Made by a program: the position numbers and the translations under genes
Notes under the pieces: generated by a model
Seen by the model: only the letters and a program-made list of their open reading frames with translations
The model's database searches: none
Told to the model about the DNA's origin: nothing
Part shown: positions 7,024 to 15,274 of the stretch, one piece after another
Layout: each line of letters starts with the position of its first letter
Position numbering within the stretch: the first letter of the stretch is position 1
DNA from: JADHTT01 sp964633845
Lineage (GTDB): Bacteria; Campylobacterota; Campylobacteria; Campylobacterales; Arcobacteraceae
DNA: 27,622 nt
Assembly (NCBI GenBank): GCA_964633845.1
Contig: CAZWLA010000018.1
Location: forward strand, 1 to 27,622
Reading direction: 5' to 3'

Positions 7024-7239
7024 TCAACCACCACACAGACCTCTATAGTCTGTGTTTTTAATTTTTTCAAGATGCACCAGTGTAGCAGCAAGTAGTTTTT
7101 TTTCTTCCACAAGTGGTTGCATTAGCATATTTTTATCTGTAAGTGAAATTTTTTGGTTATCAACCAAGGTCATAACTTCATCTTTTATCTCATCTAGTCT
7201 TTGCTTTATTATTATAATACTTTTCATTTCTTTTTTCAT
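7024..7239 (-). CDS. 71-aa charged helical protein of unknown function
   Basis: A small protein of alternating charged and hydrophobic residues (IIIIKQRLDEIKDEVMTLV, then PLVEEKKLLAATLVHLEKI), likely a helical hairpin or coiled coil, with the tail DYRGLCGG. I do not recognise the family. I take the ATG at 7239; a TTG at 7254 and an internal ATG at 7227 are alternatives. The ATG at 7239 has no ribosome binding site, but a minus-strand TACAAT box ends 6 nt before it, again pointing to a leaderless transcript. It is divergent from rplI and is followed by the Aat-like gene, probably in one operon. Confidence 0.6.
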   Translation of the reverse strand: MKKEMKSIIIIKQRLDEIKDEVMTLVDNQKISLTDKNMLMQPLVEEKKLLAATLVHLEKIKNTDYRGLCGG

Positions 7240-7245
7240 AAAACT

Positions 7246-7255
7246 ATTGTACAAT
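7246..7255. promoter_or_regulatory. Palindromic shared -10 region between the 71-aa gene and rplI
   Basis: ATTGTACAAT is a perfect 10-bp palindrome, so TACAAT is present on both strands (plus 7250-7255, minus 7246-7251). On the plus strand it would start an mRNA with a leader of about 22 nt for rplI, which has an AGGA site at 7274-7277, 7 nt before its ATG. On the minus strand it would start a leaderless mRNA for the 71-aa gene. Confidence 0.5.
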
Positions 7256-7284
7256 AAGCAAAATTAAAAGTATAGGATTTAGTA

Positions 7285-7731
7285 ATGAAAGTTTTATTAA
7301 TTAAAGATGTAAAATCATTAGGAAAAGCTGGCGAAATAAAAGAAGTTAAGCCTGGATATGGACAAAATTTTCTAATAGGAAAAGGTTTTGCAAAAAATGC
7401 AACACCAGAAGTGATTGAGCAATGGAAACAAGACCAAGAAGATATAAGAATTGCACATGAAAAAGAGTTAAAAGATGCAAATGACTTCAAAGATATAATT
7501 GAAGCTTCTAAGTTTACTGTAGCACATAGGGTTGGAGCAAATGGTCATTTAATCGGTAGTGTGACAAATAAAGAGATTGGACTTACTCTAGAGAAGGCTG
7601 GAATCAATATAGATAAAAAACAAATTTCCTTAAAATCTAAAATCAAAACTATTGGTATATTTGAAGCAGATTGTAAATTAGGTCACGGAATACATGCAAC
7701 AGCAGTAATTGATGTGATCGAAGCTAAATAA
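7285..7731 (+). CDS. rplI: 50S ribosomal protein L9
   Basis: L9 binds 23S rRNA domain V at the base of the L1 stalk. It has 148 aa. The conserved N-terminal domain is clear: MKVLLIKDVKSLGKAGEI, then VKPGYGQNFLIGKGFA, followed by the long connecting helix (residues about 45-75) and the C-terminal domain with HLIGSVTNKEI and LKSKIKTIGIF. It is the first gene of a chain with hslV, hslU and tatD. Its TAA overlaps the hslV ATG (TAATG). In many bacteria rplI sits with rpsF-rpsR instead. Confidence 0.97.
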   Translation: MKVLLIKDVKSLGKAGEIKEVKPGYGQNFLIGKGFAKNATPEVIEQWKQDQEDIRIAHEKELKDANDFKDIIEASKFTVAHRVGANGHLIGSVTNKEIGLTLEKAGINIDKKQISLKSKIKTIGIFEADCKLGHGIHATAVIDVIEAK

Positions 7732-8279
7732 TGTTTGATGCGACTACGATACTTGCATATAAAAGTGCTGATGGTAAAGCTGTAATTGGTGGTGACGGTC
7801 AAGTTACATTCGGTGATACTGTACTAAAAAATAATGCAACAAAGATTAGAAAAGTTGGAAATAATGGTGAAGTATTAGCAGGTTTTGCTGGTAGTACTGC
7901 TGATGCCTTTAATCTATTTGATATGTTCGAAACACATTTAGATAATTCTAAAGGAGATCTTCTAAAAGCTGTAGTAAACTTCTCTAAAGAGTGGAGAAAA
8001 GACAAGCATCTTAGGCAACTAGAAGCCATGATGTTAGTACTAAATGATAAACATATATTTATACTTAGTGGTACAGGTGATGTTGTGGAGCCAGAAGATG
8101 GTGCATTAGCATCTATTGGAAGTGGTGGAAACTTTGCAATAGCAGCAGCTAGAGCACTGAAAAAACATTCAAACTTAGAACCAGAAGAGTTAGTAAAAGA
8201 GTCACTAATGACAGCTGGAGAATTATGTATATATACAAATCAAAATATTAAAATTTTAAAACTAGAAGAGGCAAAATAA
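7731..8279 (+). CDS. hslV: ATP-dependent protease subunit HslV (ClpQ)
   Basis: The N-terminal threonine peptidase of the HslUV proteasome-like complex, forming double hexamers that degrade proteins unfolded by HslU (cytosol). It has 182 aa. The start MFDATTILAYK places the catalytic Thr at T5, with a four-residue leader that must be removed, as in Helicobacter HslV; E. coli HslV carries only Met before its Thr. Further family motifs are IGGDGQVTFGDTV, FAGSTADAFNLFDMFE, LEAMMLVL, ILSGTGDVVEPED and IGSGGNFAIAAARAL. It overlaps rplI and hslU by one base each (TAATG at both junctions), implying coupled translation. Confidence 0.97.
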   Translation: MFDATTILAYKSADGKAVIGGDGQVTFGDTVLKNNATKIRKVGNNGEVLAGFAGSTADAFNLFDMFETHLDNSKGDLLKAVVNFSKEWRKDKHLRQLEAMMLVLNDKHIFILSGTGDVVEPEDGALASIGSGGNFAIAAARALKKHSNLEPEELVKESLMTAGELCIYTNQNIKILKLEEAK

Positions 8280-9607
8280 TGGATATGACTCCTAAAGAGA
8301 TTGTAGCATATTTAGATGACTATGTGATTGGTCAAAAAGATGCAAAGAAGACTATTGCATTAGCACTTAGAAATAGATATCGAAGAATGCAATTAAGTGC
8401 TGAGCTTCAAGATGAGATAATGCCAAAAAATATTCTTATGATAGGTAGTACTGGTGTAGGTAAGACTGAAATTGCTAGAAGATTAGCCAAGATGATGGGA
8501 TTACCTTTTGTAAAGGTAGAAGCTAGTAAGTATACAGAAGTAGGGTATGTAGGTCGTGATGTAGAGTCAATGATAAGAGATTTAGTATTTGAATCTATTA
8601 ATATTGTGACAAAAGAATATAAAGATTCAATAGTTGATGATATTGATAAAGAGGTATTAAGACAAATTATTGAGGTACTAGTGCCTCCTCTTCCAGATGG
8701 TGCTTCAGATGCTTCTAGAGATTCATTTATAAAGACATATAATGTAATGGAAAAAAAGCTTTTAGATGGTTCTATGGATGATAAAAAGATTACAATTGAA
8801 GTGCCTAAAAGAACTCATGTAGAAGTTATTGATAGTAATATGCCTATGGATTTTTCTGCTATGTCTGATTCTTTGAATAACATTCTAAAAGGTGCAAAAG
8901 ATCAAAAGATTAAAAAAGAAGTATCTATCAAAGATGCTAAAGAAATTTTAAAATCAGAAGCAAGTGAAAATCTTCTTGATCATGAGGCTATTAAAATTGA
9001 AGCTGTAAAAAGAGCTCAAGATGGTGGTATTATCTTCCTAGATGAAATTGATAAGATTGCTGCAGGATCAAGTGCTAAGAACCAAGACCCTAGTAAAGAA
9101 GGTGTTCAAAGAGACCTATTGCCAATAGTAGAGGGAAGTAGTGTTCAGACAAAGTATGGACAGGTTAAAACAGATCATATATTATTTATAGCTGCTGGTG
9201 CATTTCATGTGAGTAAGCCTAGTGATATGCTTCCAGAACTTCAAGGAAGATTTCCACTTAGAGTTGAACTAAATGCTCTTGATGAAGAAGCTATGTATAA
9301 GATTTTGACAAATACAAAAAATTCACTTCTTACTCAATATAAAGCACTATTAGGCGTAGAAGATGTTACTTTAGAGTTTGATGATGAGGCTATTAGAGCC
9401 TTTGCAAACCTTAGTGTAAATGCAAATGAAAAGACAGAAGATATTGGTGCAAGAAGATTACATACAGTAATTGAAAGAGTTATAGAAGATATATCATATG
9501 ATGCAAATGAGCATAGTGGAGAAACTTTTACAGTTACAAAAGAGTTAGTGCATGATAAGCTTAATGACATAGTTGAAAATGAAGATACAGCAAGGTATAT
9601 TCTTTAA
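8279..9607 (+). CDS. hslU: ATP-dependent protease ATPase subunit HslU (ClpY)
   Basis: The AAA+ unfoldase hexamer that feeds substrates to HslV. It has 442 aa. Walker A is GSTGVGKT (56-63), the pore loop is GYVG (89-92), and the variable I-domain spans roughly 105-235. Walker B is GGIIFLDEIDKIA, the arginine-finger region follows LPELQGRFPLRVEL, sensor 2 is GARRLHTVIERVIED, and the C-terminal tail ends ARYIL, which docks into HslV. It is coupled by TAATG to hslV and to the downstream tatD. Confidence 0.98.
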   Translation: MDMTPKEIVAYLDDYVIGQKDAKKTIALALRNRYRRMQLSAELQDEIMPKNILMIGSTGVGKTEIARRLAKMMGLPFVKVEASKYTEVGYVGRDVESMIRDLVFESINIVTKEYKDSIVDDIDKEVLRQIIEVLVPPLPDGASDASRDSFIKTYNVMEKKLLDGSMDDKKITIEVPKRTHVEVIDSNMPMDFSAMSDSLNNILKGAKDQKIKKEVSIKDAKEILKSEASENLLDHEAIKIEAVKRAQDGGIIFLDEIDKIAAGSSAKNQDPSKEGVQRDLLPIVEGSSVQTKYGQVKTDHILFIAAGAFHVSKPSDMLPELQGRFPLRVELNALDEEAMYKILTNTKNSLLTQYKALLGVEDVTLEFDDEAIRAFANLSVNANEKTEDIGARRLHTVIERVIEDISYDANEHSGETFTVTKELVHDKLNDIVENEDTARYIL

Positions 9608-10386
9608 TGATTATTGATACACATACACATCTTGATAATGCAAAATTTTATGATGATGTTGATGAGGTGATATCTAGAGCTATTGAAGATGGAGTTGAAG
9701 CTTTTATTATCCCTGGTGCTGATTTAGATGACTTACCAAGAGCAGTAATGCTTAGTGAAAAATATGAAAATATATTTTTTGCAGTAGGTGTTCATCCATA
9801 TGATATCGATAATTTTGATATAAATATTATGGAACAATATGTAAATCATCCAAAATGTGTGGCAGTTGGAGAGTGTGGTTTAGATTATTATAGATTACCT
9901 GATAATAAAGAGGAAAAAGAAGCTAATATTTTAAAACAAAAAGAAGTTTTTGTATCTCAAATAGAGTTTGCTAAGAGAGTAAAAAAGCCACTTATTGTAC
10001 ATATACGAGATGCTTCATGTGATAGTAAAACGGTATTAATTGAAAATGATGCTAGTGAAGTAGGTGGAGTGTTACATTGCTATAATGCTGATGAACAATT
10101 AATATCATTGGCTAAACAAAACTTTTATTTTGGAATAGGGGGAGTAGTGACATTTAAAAATGCCAAAAAACTTATTAATGTTTTTCCTAAAATTCCACAA
10201 GATAAATTACTCCTAGAGACTGATGCTCCTTATCTTACTCCACATCCATACAGAGGTGAGAGAAATGAACCAAAATTTACAACACATGTAAGTAGAAAAG
10301 TAGCAGAGCTTATTGATATGAGTGATGAAGAAGTGCGTAATTTAACTACATCAAATGCTATAAAATTATTTAATCTTCCAGTTTAG
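9607..10386 (+). CDS. tatD: TatD-family metal-dependent hydrolase (YcfH-like DNase)
   Basis: An amidohydrolase-fold metalloenzyme of 259 aa. The metal ligands are visible in order: HTHLD (H6, H8), GECGLDYYR with its Glu, IVHIRDA with its His, LHCYN with its His, and ETDAPYLTPHPYRG with the final Asp. Family members have 3'-5' exonuclease/DNase activity and are linked to DNA repair and RNA quality control. It overlaps the hslU stop by one base. In Helicobacter I recall the homologue next to the mltD-like gene, as here. Confidence 0.93.
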   Translation: MIIDTHTHLDNAKFYDDVDEVISRAIEDGVEAFIIPGADLDDLPRAVMLSEKYENIFFAVGVHPYDIDNFDINIMEQYVNHPKCVAVGECGLDYYRLPDNKEEKEANILKQKEVFVSQIEFAKRVKKPLIVHIRDASCDSKTVLIENDASEVGGVLHCYNADEQLISLAKQNFYFGIGGVVTFKNAKKLINVFPKIPQDKLLLETDAPYLTPHPYRGERNEPKFTTHVSRKVAELIDMSDEEVRNLTTSNAIKLFNLPV

Positions 10387-10439
10387 AGTATTAATCAATA
10401 TTTAGATAAAATAAAGCTAATTAATATAAAAGGTTTTAT

Positions 10440-11804
10440 TTGTCTAAAATAATTTTTAATATTTTATTATTGTCAACACTTTCTTTTGGATCATTGGTGA
10501 ATTCGGCATTTATCTATAGTGATCTAAAGATACTTGAAGACTTAGATTTGGATAAATCTTTTATAACGGATTCAAAACTACAGCAAACATATAAACAAAT
10601 TGTAAATAGAAATCAAAATAAATATGCAAAGCATTTGGATGATGCACATCTTTTTGTACCTACGATTAAACAAATTTTAAAAGAAAATGATATACCACCC
10701 GCCTTTTTATATCTAGTTATGGCTGAATCAAACTTCTCATTAAATGCAATATCATATAAAAAAGCGGTAGGTTTATGGCAATTTATGCCTCGTACTGGTA
10801 AGAACTATGGTTTAAAGCAAAATGAATATATAGATGAAAGAATGGATATCATTAAGTCCACAAAAGCAGCTGTAACATATTTGAAATCCTTAAAAAAGAG
10901 ATTTGGGAAATGGTATCTAGCTGCTATTGCTTATAATTGTGGAGAGGGTAGAGTCTACGAAGCTTTGACAAGAGCTACACTTGATATGTATTTAGAAGAC
11001 AATAAGAAGACAAAAATCACTAAAGAATATAGAAGAATTATTAGACTATATCAAAAAAAACAATTGCCTTTTAGTAAATTGTATAAGGTTTATAAAGAGG
11101 TAAAGAAATATAACTATACACCAAGTATAAAGCAACTTTTAAAAGTTCAGAAGGGACTTAGAAGACAATACTTACCAGGGGAAAGTCAAAGATATATTAG
11201 AAAGATTATTGCACTTGGACTTATGAATAATCGTGAATTTATAGTTAATGATAATAAACATCTTTTAAATATTGGTATTGGTCAGCCTATTGCATCTGTT
11301 GATGTAAAAGGTGGAGTACTTTTAAAAGATGTTGCTAAGTTAATTGGTATGAAATATGAAGAGATATATGCTATTAATAAACAAATAAAACAAGGTATAC
11401 TCCCTTTTGAACAAGATACTTGCAATATATATATTCCATATTCTCGTCTTTCAAGATTCCAAGCAAATATAGATAATTTAGCTGATTCAAAATATGCGAT
11501 GTATAAAGTTAAAAGTGGTGATTCCTTATATGAAATTGGAAAGCGATATAAATGTAACTATAAGCTAATTAAAAAATTTAATAAATTAAAGTCAAATGTA
11601 TTATCAATAAATCAAAAACTAATTATTCCAATGGATCCTGAGTTTGCTCCTAAAGATGATGAAATATATATTGTAAAAAGTGGAGATACACTTTCTAAAA
11701 TTGCTAATGATTTTAAAGTAGATTTAAAAAGGCTAATGAAAGATAATAAAATATCATCTAGCTTTATAAATATAGGAGATAAGATTGTCATTTCATATGA
11801 ATAA
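10440..11804 (+). CDS. mltD: Membrane-bound lytic murein transglycosylase D (SLT plus LysM)
   Basis: A periplasmic enzyme that cleaves the MurNAc-GlcNAc bond to give 1,6-anhydro ends. It has 454 aa. A signal peptide (residues 1 to about 23) is followed by an SLT domain: the catalytic E96 is in YLVMAESNFS, then GLWQFMPRTGKNYGL and AIAYNCGEGRV. Two C-terminal LysM repeats bind peptidoglycan (KVKSGDSLYEIGKRY and YIVKSGDTLSKIANDF), and the stretch before them (GVLLKDVAKLIGM) looks like a degenerate third. There is no lipobox. The start is a TTG at 10440, supported by an AAGG site 6 nt upstream. It overlaps rlpA. Confidence 0.94.
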   Translation: MSKIIFNILLLSTLSFGSLVNSAFIYSDLKILEDLDLDKSFITDSKLQQTYKQIVNRNQNKYAKHLDDAHLFVPTIKQILKENDIPPAFLYLVMAESNFSLNAISYKKAVGLWQFMPRTGKNYGLKQNEYIDERMDIIKSTKAAVTYLKSLKKRFGKWYLAAIAYNCGEGRVYEALTRATLDMYLEDNKKTKITKEYRRIIRLYQKKQLPFSKLYKVYKEVKKYNYTPSIKQLLKVQKGLRRQYLPGESQRYIRKIIALGLMNNREFIVNDNKHLLNIGIGQPIASVDVKGGVLLKDVAKLIGMKYEEIYAINKQIKQGILPFEQDTCNIYIPYSRLSRFQANIDNLADSKYAMYKVKSGDSLYEIGKRYKCNYKLIKKFNKLKSNVLSINQKLIIPMDPEFAPKDDEIYIVKSGDTLSKIANDFKVDLKRLMKDNKISSSFINIGDKIVISYE

Positions 11805-12582
11805 AATATTATTTTTATTATCTACTGTAGGAATTTTACTATTTACTGGATGTACAAAAACTATTTATTCTTCCGGTTCCTATAGGACATATAAACAAGC
11901 ACATGAATTTGTGGCACCTCAAAAAGTAAGAGATTCTAAAGCTATGCATAGAGCTACTATGAGACCATATGTTGTATTTGGTAAAAAGTATTATCCTACT
12001 ACAGTAATAGTAGGACAACAATTTGAAGGTATATCATCATGGTATGGACCTAACTTTCATGCTAAAAAAACATCAAATGGTGAAACATACAATATGTATG
12101 CTGATACTGCAGCACATAAGACATTGCCTATGAATACAATAGTAAAAGTTGAGAATTTAGAAAATGGAAAATCAACTGTTGTTAGAATTAATGATAGAGG
12201 ACCATTTATAGGTACAAGAATAATTGATTTGTCTAACAAAGCAGCAAGAACAATTGATATGGTAAAAAAAGGTACAGCAAATGTACGTCTTACTATTTTA
12301 GGCTTTCATGGAAAAGTTGCTAGAACAACATCTCAAAAAAATGAAGTTATGAGTGTAGGAAAATATTATGTTCAAGTTGGTGCATTTTCAAAATATGAAG
12401 GTGCTAAAATTACACAAAGAAAATTTAAGAATATGATTAGTGATAAATATAGTGCTATAGTTAGGAAAAATAGTAAAGACCACTACAGTAGAGTTTGGAT
12501 AAGTGGTTTTAGAAGTGAAGCAGAAGCAAAAAACTATAGAGAAAATAATGGCCTAGAAGGTGCCATGATAATTGCACAATAA
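11785..12582 (+). CDS. rlpA: RlpA-like lipoprotein (DPBB plus SPOR domains)
   Basis: A septal-ring lipoprotein; RlpA of some Gram-negatives is a lytic transglycosylase acting on denuded glycans. A lipobox LFTGC follows the signal sequence. The double-psi beta-barrel has SSWYGPNFHAKKTSNGE, LPMNTIVKVENLENG and the catalytic-type Asp in RINDRGPF. A C-terminal SPOR domain (YYVQVGAFSKYEGA to the end) binds glycans. The start shown is a TTG with a good AGGAG site 6 nt upstream (11774-11778). An ATG at 11797 gives a protein shorter by four residues but has no such site. The gene begins inside the end of mltD (20-nt overlap). Confidence 0.92.
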   Translation: MSFHMNKILFLLSTVGILLFTGCTKTIYSSGSYRTYKQAHEFVAPQKVRDSKAMHRATMRPYVVFGKKYYPTTVIVGQQFEGISSWYGPNFHAKKTSNGETYNMYADTAAHKTLPMNTIVKVENLENGKSTVVRINDRGPFIGTRIIDLSNKAARTIDMVKKGTANVRLTILGFHGKVARTTSQKNEVMSVGKYYVQVGAFSKYEGAKITQRKFKNMISDKYSAIVRKNSKDHYSRVWISGFRSEAEAKNYRENNGLEGAMIIAQ

Positions 12583-12597
12583 ACTAAAAGGAAAACT

Positions 12598-13170
12598 ATG
12601 AGTGAAATAAATAGAGAAACAAAAGAAACACAAATATCTTGTAAATTAGATATTGCAGGATCTGGAGAGTCTAATATCAATACTGGTGTTGGTTTTTTTG
12701 ATCATATGCTTGAGGCACTTTCAAAGCATAGTGGAATTAATTTGGATATCATTTGTAAAGGTGATCTTCATATAGATGCACACCATAGTGTAGAAGACTG
12801 TGGTATTGTTATTGGTCAAGCATTAAAAGAAGAGATATTTCCAATTAAAGAAGTTGAACGATATGGAAATGCTACAGTAGTTATGGATGAAGCGGCTACA
12901 ACTTGTGCATTAGATTTAAGCAATAGACCATTTTTGGTTTATGATGTAAAAGTATTTGGAAAAGTTGGTGAATTTGATGTGGAGTTAGCTGAAGAATTTT
13001 TTCACGCACTTACACTAAATGCTGGTATCACGTGTCATATTATCAACGATAGAGGGACAAATAAACATCATATATTAGAGGCTACATTTAAAGCATTTGC
13101 AGTTGCTTTAAGAAGAGCTTTAGTAGAAAATAAAAAGCTAGGAATCCCTAGTACCAAAGGTGTATTATAG
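12598..13170 (+). CDS. hisB: Imidazoleglycerol-phosphate dehydratase
   Basis: The sixth step of histidine biosynthesis. It has 190 aa, the monofunctional form without the histidinol-phosphatase domain found in E. coli HisB. Duplicated metal motifs are visible: FFDHMLEALSKHSG and DAHHSVEDCGIVIGQAL in the first half, FFHALTLNAGITCHI and NKHHILEATFKAFAVALR in the second. It has an AAAGG site and lies 15 nt after rlpA and 2 nt before kdsC, inside a cell-envelope cluster with no other his gene next to it. Confidence 0.97.
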   Translation: MSEINRETKETQISCKLDIAGSGESNINTGVGFFDHMLEALSKHSGINLDIICKGDLHIDAHHSVEDCGIVIGQALKEEIFPIKEVERYGNATVVMDEAATTCALDLSNRPFLVYDVKVFGKVGEFDVELAEEFFHALTLNAGITCHIINDRGTNKHHILEATFKAFAVALRRALVENKKLGIPSTKGVL

Positions 13171-13172
13171 TC

Positions 13173-13670
13173 ATGATTAAATTAATTGTATTAGATGTAG
13201 ATGGTACACTAACAGATGGTAAAATTATCTATGATGAGAATGGATGTGAATCAAAAAATTTTGATGTAAAAGATGGTTTAGCAATAGCGACATGGACTAG
13301 AAAACTAAATAGAAAAGCAGCTATCATTACAGGTAGAAAATCTAAACTTGTAGAAAAAAGAGCGCAAGAGTTAGGCATATCACATTTATATCAAGGTGTA
13401 CATAACAAACTAGAAGTACTTGAATCTATTTGTGAAGCAGAAGGGATTAGATTAAATGAAGTTGCAGCTATTGGTGATGATCTAAATGACCTTAAGATGT
13501 TAAATGGTGTTGGTATATCTTTTGCACCTGCAAATGCTGTAGAATATATTACAAATACAGCAAAAATAGTTTGTTCTAAAGATGGTGGAGATGGTGCAGT
13601 ACGAGAGATGATTGAAACTATTTGTAAAAATGATGATATTTTTGAGGATTTTGTTAACGTATGGGCATAG
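13173..13670 (+). CDS. kdsC: 3-deoxy-D-manno-octulosonate 8-phosphate phosphatase
   Basis: A HAD-family C0 phosphatase that releases Kdo from Kdo-8-phosphate for the LPS inner core. It has 165 aa. Motif I is LDVDGTLTDG (D8, D10), motif II is in IITGRKSKLVEKRAQELG, and motif III is in AAIGDDLNDLKML. YQGVHNKLEVL corresponds to the family GxxDKxxxL stretch. The gene is followed by lptC with a 10-nt overlap, which ties Kdo synthesis to LPS export as in E. coli yrbI-yrbK-yhbN. Confidence 0.95.
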   Translation: MIKLIVLDVDGTLTDGKIIYDENGCESKNFDVKDGLAIATWTRKLNRKAAIITGRKSKLVEKRAQELGISHLYQGVHNKLEVLESICEAEGIRLNEVAAIGDDLNDLKMLNGVGISFAPANAVEYITNTAKIVCSKDGGDGAVREMIETICKNDDIFEDFVNVWA

Positions 13671-14182
13671 ATAAATTTATCTACCTTTTATTGCTTTTAA
13701 GTATATCAACACTATTTATAAATGTAGATAGTAATAAAGATATATCAACAAAAAAAGAAGCACCATTTTTAGTTGTTGAAAATTCAATAACTTATTCAAT
13801 AAATGAAAAAAATGTAGATAATATTGTGGAGTCTAAAAAATTCTCAAAGTTTCAAGAAGCTGAAGTTATGGAAAATGCTACAATTGTAAGTAGGGTAGTA
13901 AATAATAAAGATCTTACGGATGTATTAAGTGCTAAGTTTATGGTTAAAAAAGGTAATACGCTTGAGTTAATTGATGATGTAAAGTATAATAGAGGGCAAG
14001 AGATTGAACTTACAACACCAAAACTAAAATATAATACAAAAACAAAGATTGCAAAAAATCAAGAGCCATTTACAGGAAAGTATAACAATAATACTATAGA
14101 TGGTACACACTTATACCTTGATACTAAAAAAGATATAATAATATCAAAGAAAACACATTTTGATATAGATTTAGGAGAGTAA
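13661..14182 (+). CDS. lptC: LPS transport periplasmic protein LptC
   Basis: A 173-aa bitopic inner-membrane protein. There is one N-terminal hydrophobic helix (FIYLLLLLSISTLFI, residues about 6-20), then a beta-rich periplasmic domain with the pattern of an LptC/OstA jellyroll (FQEAEVMENATIVS, LIDDVKYNRGQEIELTT, FTGKYNNNTIDGTHLYLD). LptC passes LPS from LptB2FG to LptA. The sequence is poorly conserved; the assignment rests on fold pattern and its place between kdsC and lptA. Confidence 0.85.
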   Translation: MGIDKFIYLLLLLSISTLFINVDSNKDISTKKEAPFLVVENSITYSINEKNVDNIVESKKFSKFQEAEVMENATIVSRVVNNKDLTDVLSAKFMVKKGNTLELIDDVKYNRGQEIELTTPKLKYNTKTKIAKNQEPFTGKYNNNTIDGTHLYLDTKKDIIISKKTHFDIDLGE

Positions 14183-14662
14183 ATGAGAGTAATTAGTCTA
14201 TTAACAATATTAGTAGTTATGCTATTTGGAGAAAGTGAAAATAAATTAACAATTGATGCCCAGAATTTTAGTGCTAAAGATCAAGAGAATATCATTATAT
14301 TTACAGGTGATGTAAAGATGAAAAGATATAAAGATATTTTATATGCAAATAAGTTAGTAATTAACTTAAAGCAGATATCTAAAACTAATACTAAAAAAGA
14401 ACCAATACTATATACAGCTACAGGTAATGTACATTTAGAGATAGTTACTACAGATAAGCACTATAAAGCCAAAGGTAAAAAGGTTGTATATAAACCATTA
14501 GAAAATAAATATATTATTACAGGTGATGGGTATGCGGAAGATATCATAGGCGATAAAAAGCTTTTTGGTGAAAAAATATATATTGATACAATTACGGGTG
14601 AAGCTGAGATAGATGGTAGTAAGAAGAAGCCAGTAAGATTCATAATGCAATTAGATAAATAG
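14183..14662 (+). CDS. lptA: LPS transport periplasmic bridge protein LptA
   Basis: A 159-aa exported protein with a signal peptide (residues 1 to about 16, ISLLTILVVMLFGESE) and an OstA-like domain: LTIDAQNFSAKDQENIIIF, TGDVKMKRYKDILYANKL, YTATGNVHLEI and GEKIYIDTITGEAEIDG. LptA oligomers carry LPS across the periplasm. It directly abuts lptC and is followed 9 nt later by engB. Confidence 0.92.
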   Translation: MRVISLLTILVVMLFGESENKLTIDAQNFSAKDQENIIIFTGDVKMKRYKDILYANKLVINLKQISKTNTKKEPILYTATGNVHLEIVTTDKHYKAKGKKVVYKPLENKYIITGDGYAEDIIGDKKLFGEKIYIDTITGEAEIDGSKKKPVRFIMQLDK

Positions 14663-14671
14663 GATAAAAAT

Positions 14672-15274
14672 ATGAGAATAGTAGATGCACGTTTTTTAGA
14701 ATCAGCACAAAGTATAGTTGATTCACCAAGTCCTGATTTAGCAGAAATAGCTTTTTTAGGTCGTAGTAATGTAGGGAAAAGCTCATTATTAAATACTTTG
14801 ACAAATCATAAGGGATTAGCAAAATCATCATCAACACCAGGAAAAACAAAGTTAATAAACTTTTTTGATGTTACATACCAAACAGAAGAGAAAGATAAGT
14901 TTAACTGTAGATTTGTAGATCTTCCTGGGTTTGGTTATGCAAAAGTATCTAAATCATTAAAAAAAGATTGGGATATAAAACTAACACAGTTTATAGAAAA
15001 ACGAGCTAGTATACGAATATATATTCATTTAATTGATGCACGACATCAAAATCTTGCTATTGATAAGAGTGTGGATGAGTTTTTACATAGTATTAAAAAA
15101 GGTGACCAAATTATTGTAAATGCATTTACAAAAATAGATAAATTAAAACAAAATGATTTAGCAAAATTAAAGCGTGAAAATCCAGATGGTATATTTATAT
15201 CAAACTTGAAAAAACGAGGTATGCAAGACCTAGAAAGATTGATTGCTAATTTTGTATTTAAGGGAATTATATAA
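14672..15274 (+). CDS. engB: Ribosome biogenesis GTP-binding protein YsxC/EngB
   Basis: A 200-aa TrmE-Era-family GTPase needed for late 50S assembly. G1 is GRSNVGKS (30-37), the switch I region is SSSTPGKTKLINFF, G3 is DLPGFGYAKV (83-92), G4 is TKID (in NAFTKIDKL), and G5 is in the FISNLKKRG segment. The TAA overlaps the ATG of the downstream acetyltransferase. Confidence 0.96.
   Translation: MRIVDARFLESAQSIVDSPSPDLAEIAFLGRSNVGKSSLLNTLTNHKGLAKSSSTPGKTKLINFFDVTYQTEEKDKFNCRFVDLPGFGYAKVSKSLKKDWDIKLTQFIEKRASIRIYIHLIDARHQNLAIDKSVDEFLHSIKKGDQIIVNAFTKIDKLKQNDLAKLKRENPDGIFISNLKKRGMQDLERLIANFVFKGII

Noticed and set aside
7052..7267. Plus-strand open frame of 71 aa opposite the 71-aa minus gene
   Set aside because: Low-complexity Ser/Phe/Ile-rich translation typical of an antisense shadow; no ribosome binding site, and it runs through the rplI promoter.
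14640..14849. Minus-strand 69-aa hydrophobic frame over the lptA/engB junction
   Set aside because: It overlaps two clear plus-strand genes including the engB G1 motif; hydrophobicity comes from the AT-rich antisense sequence.
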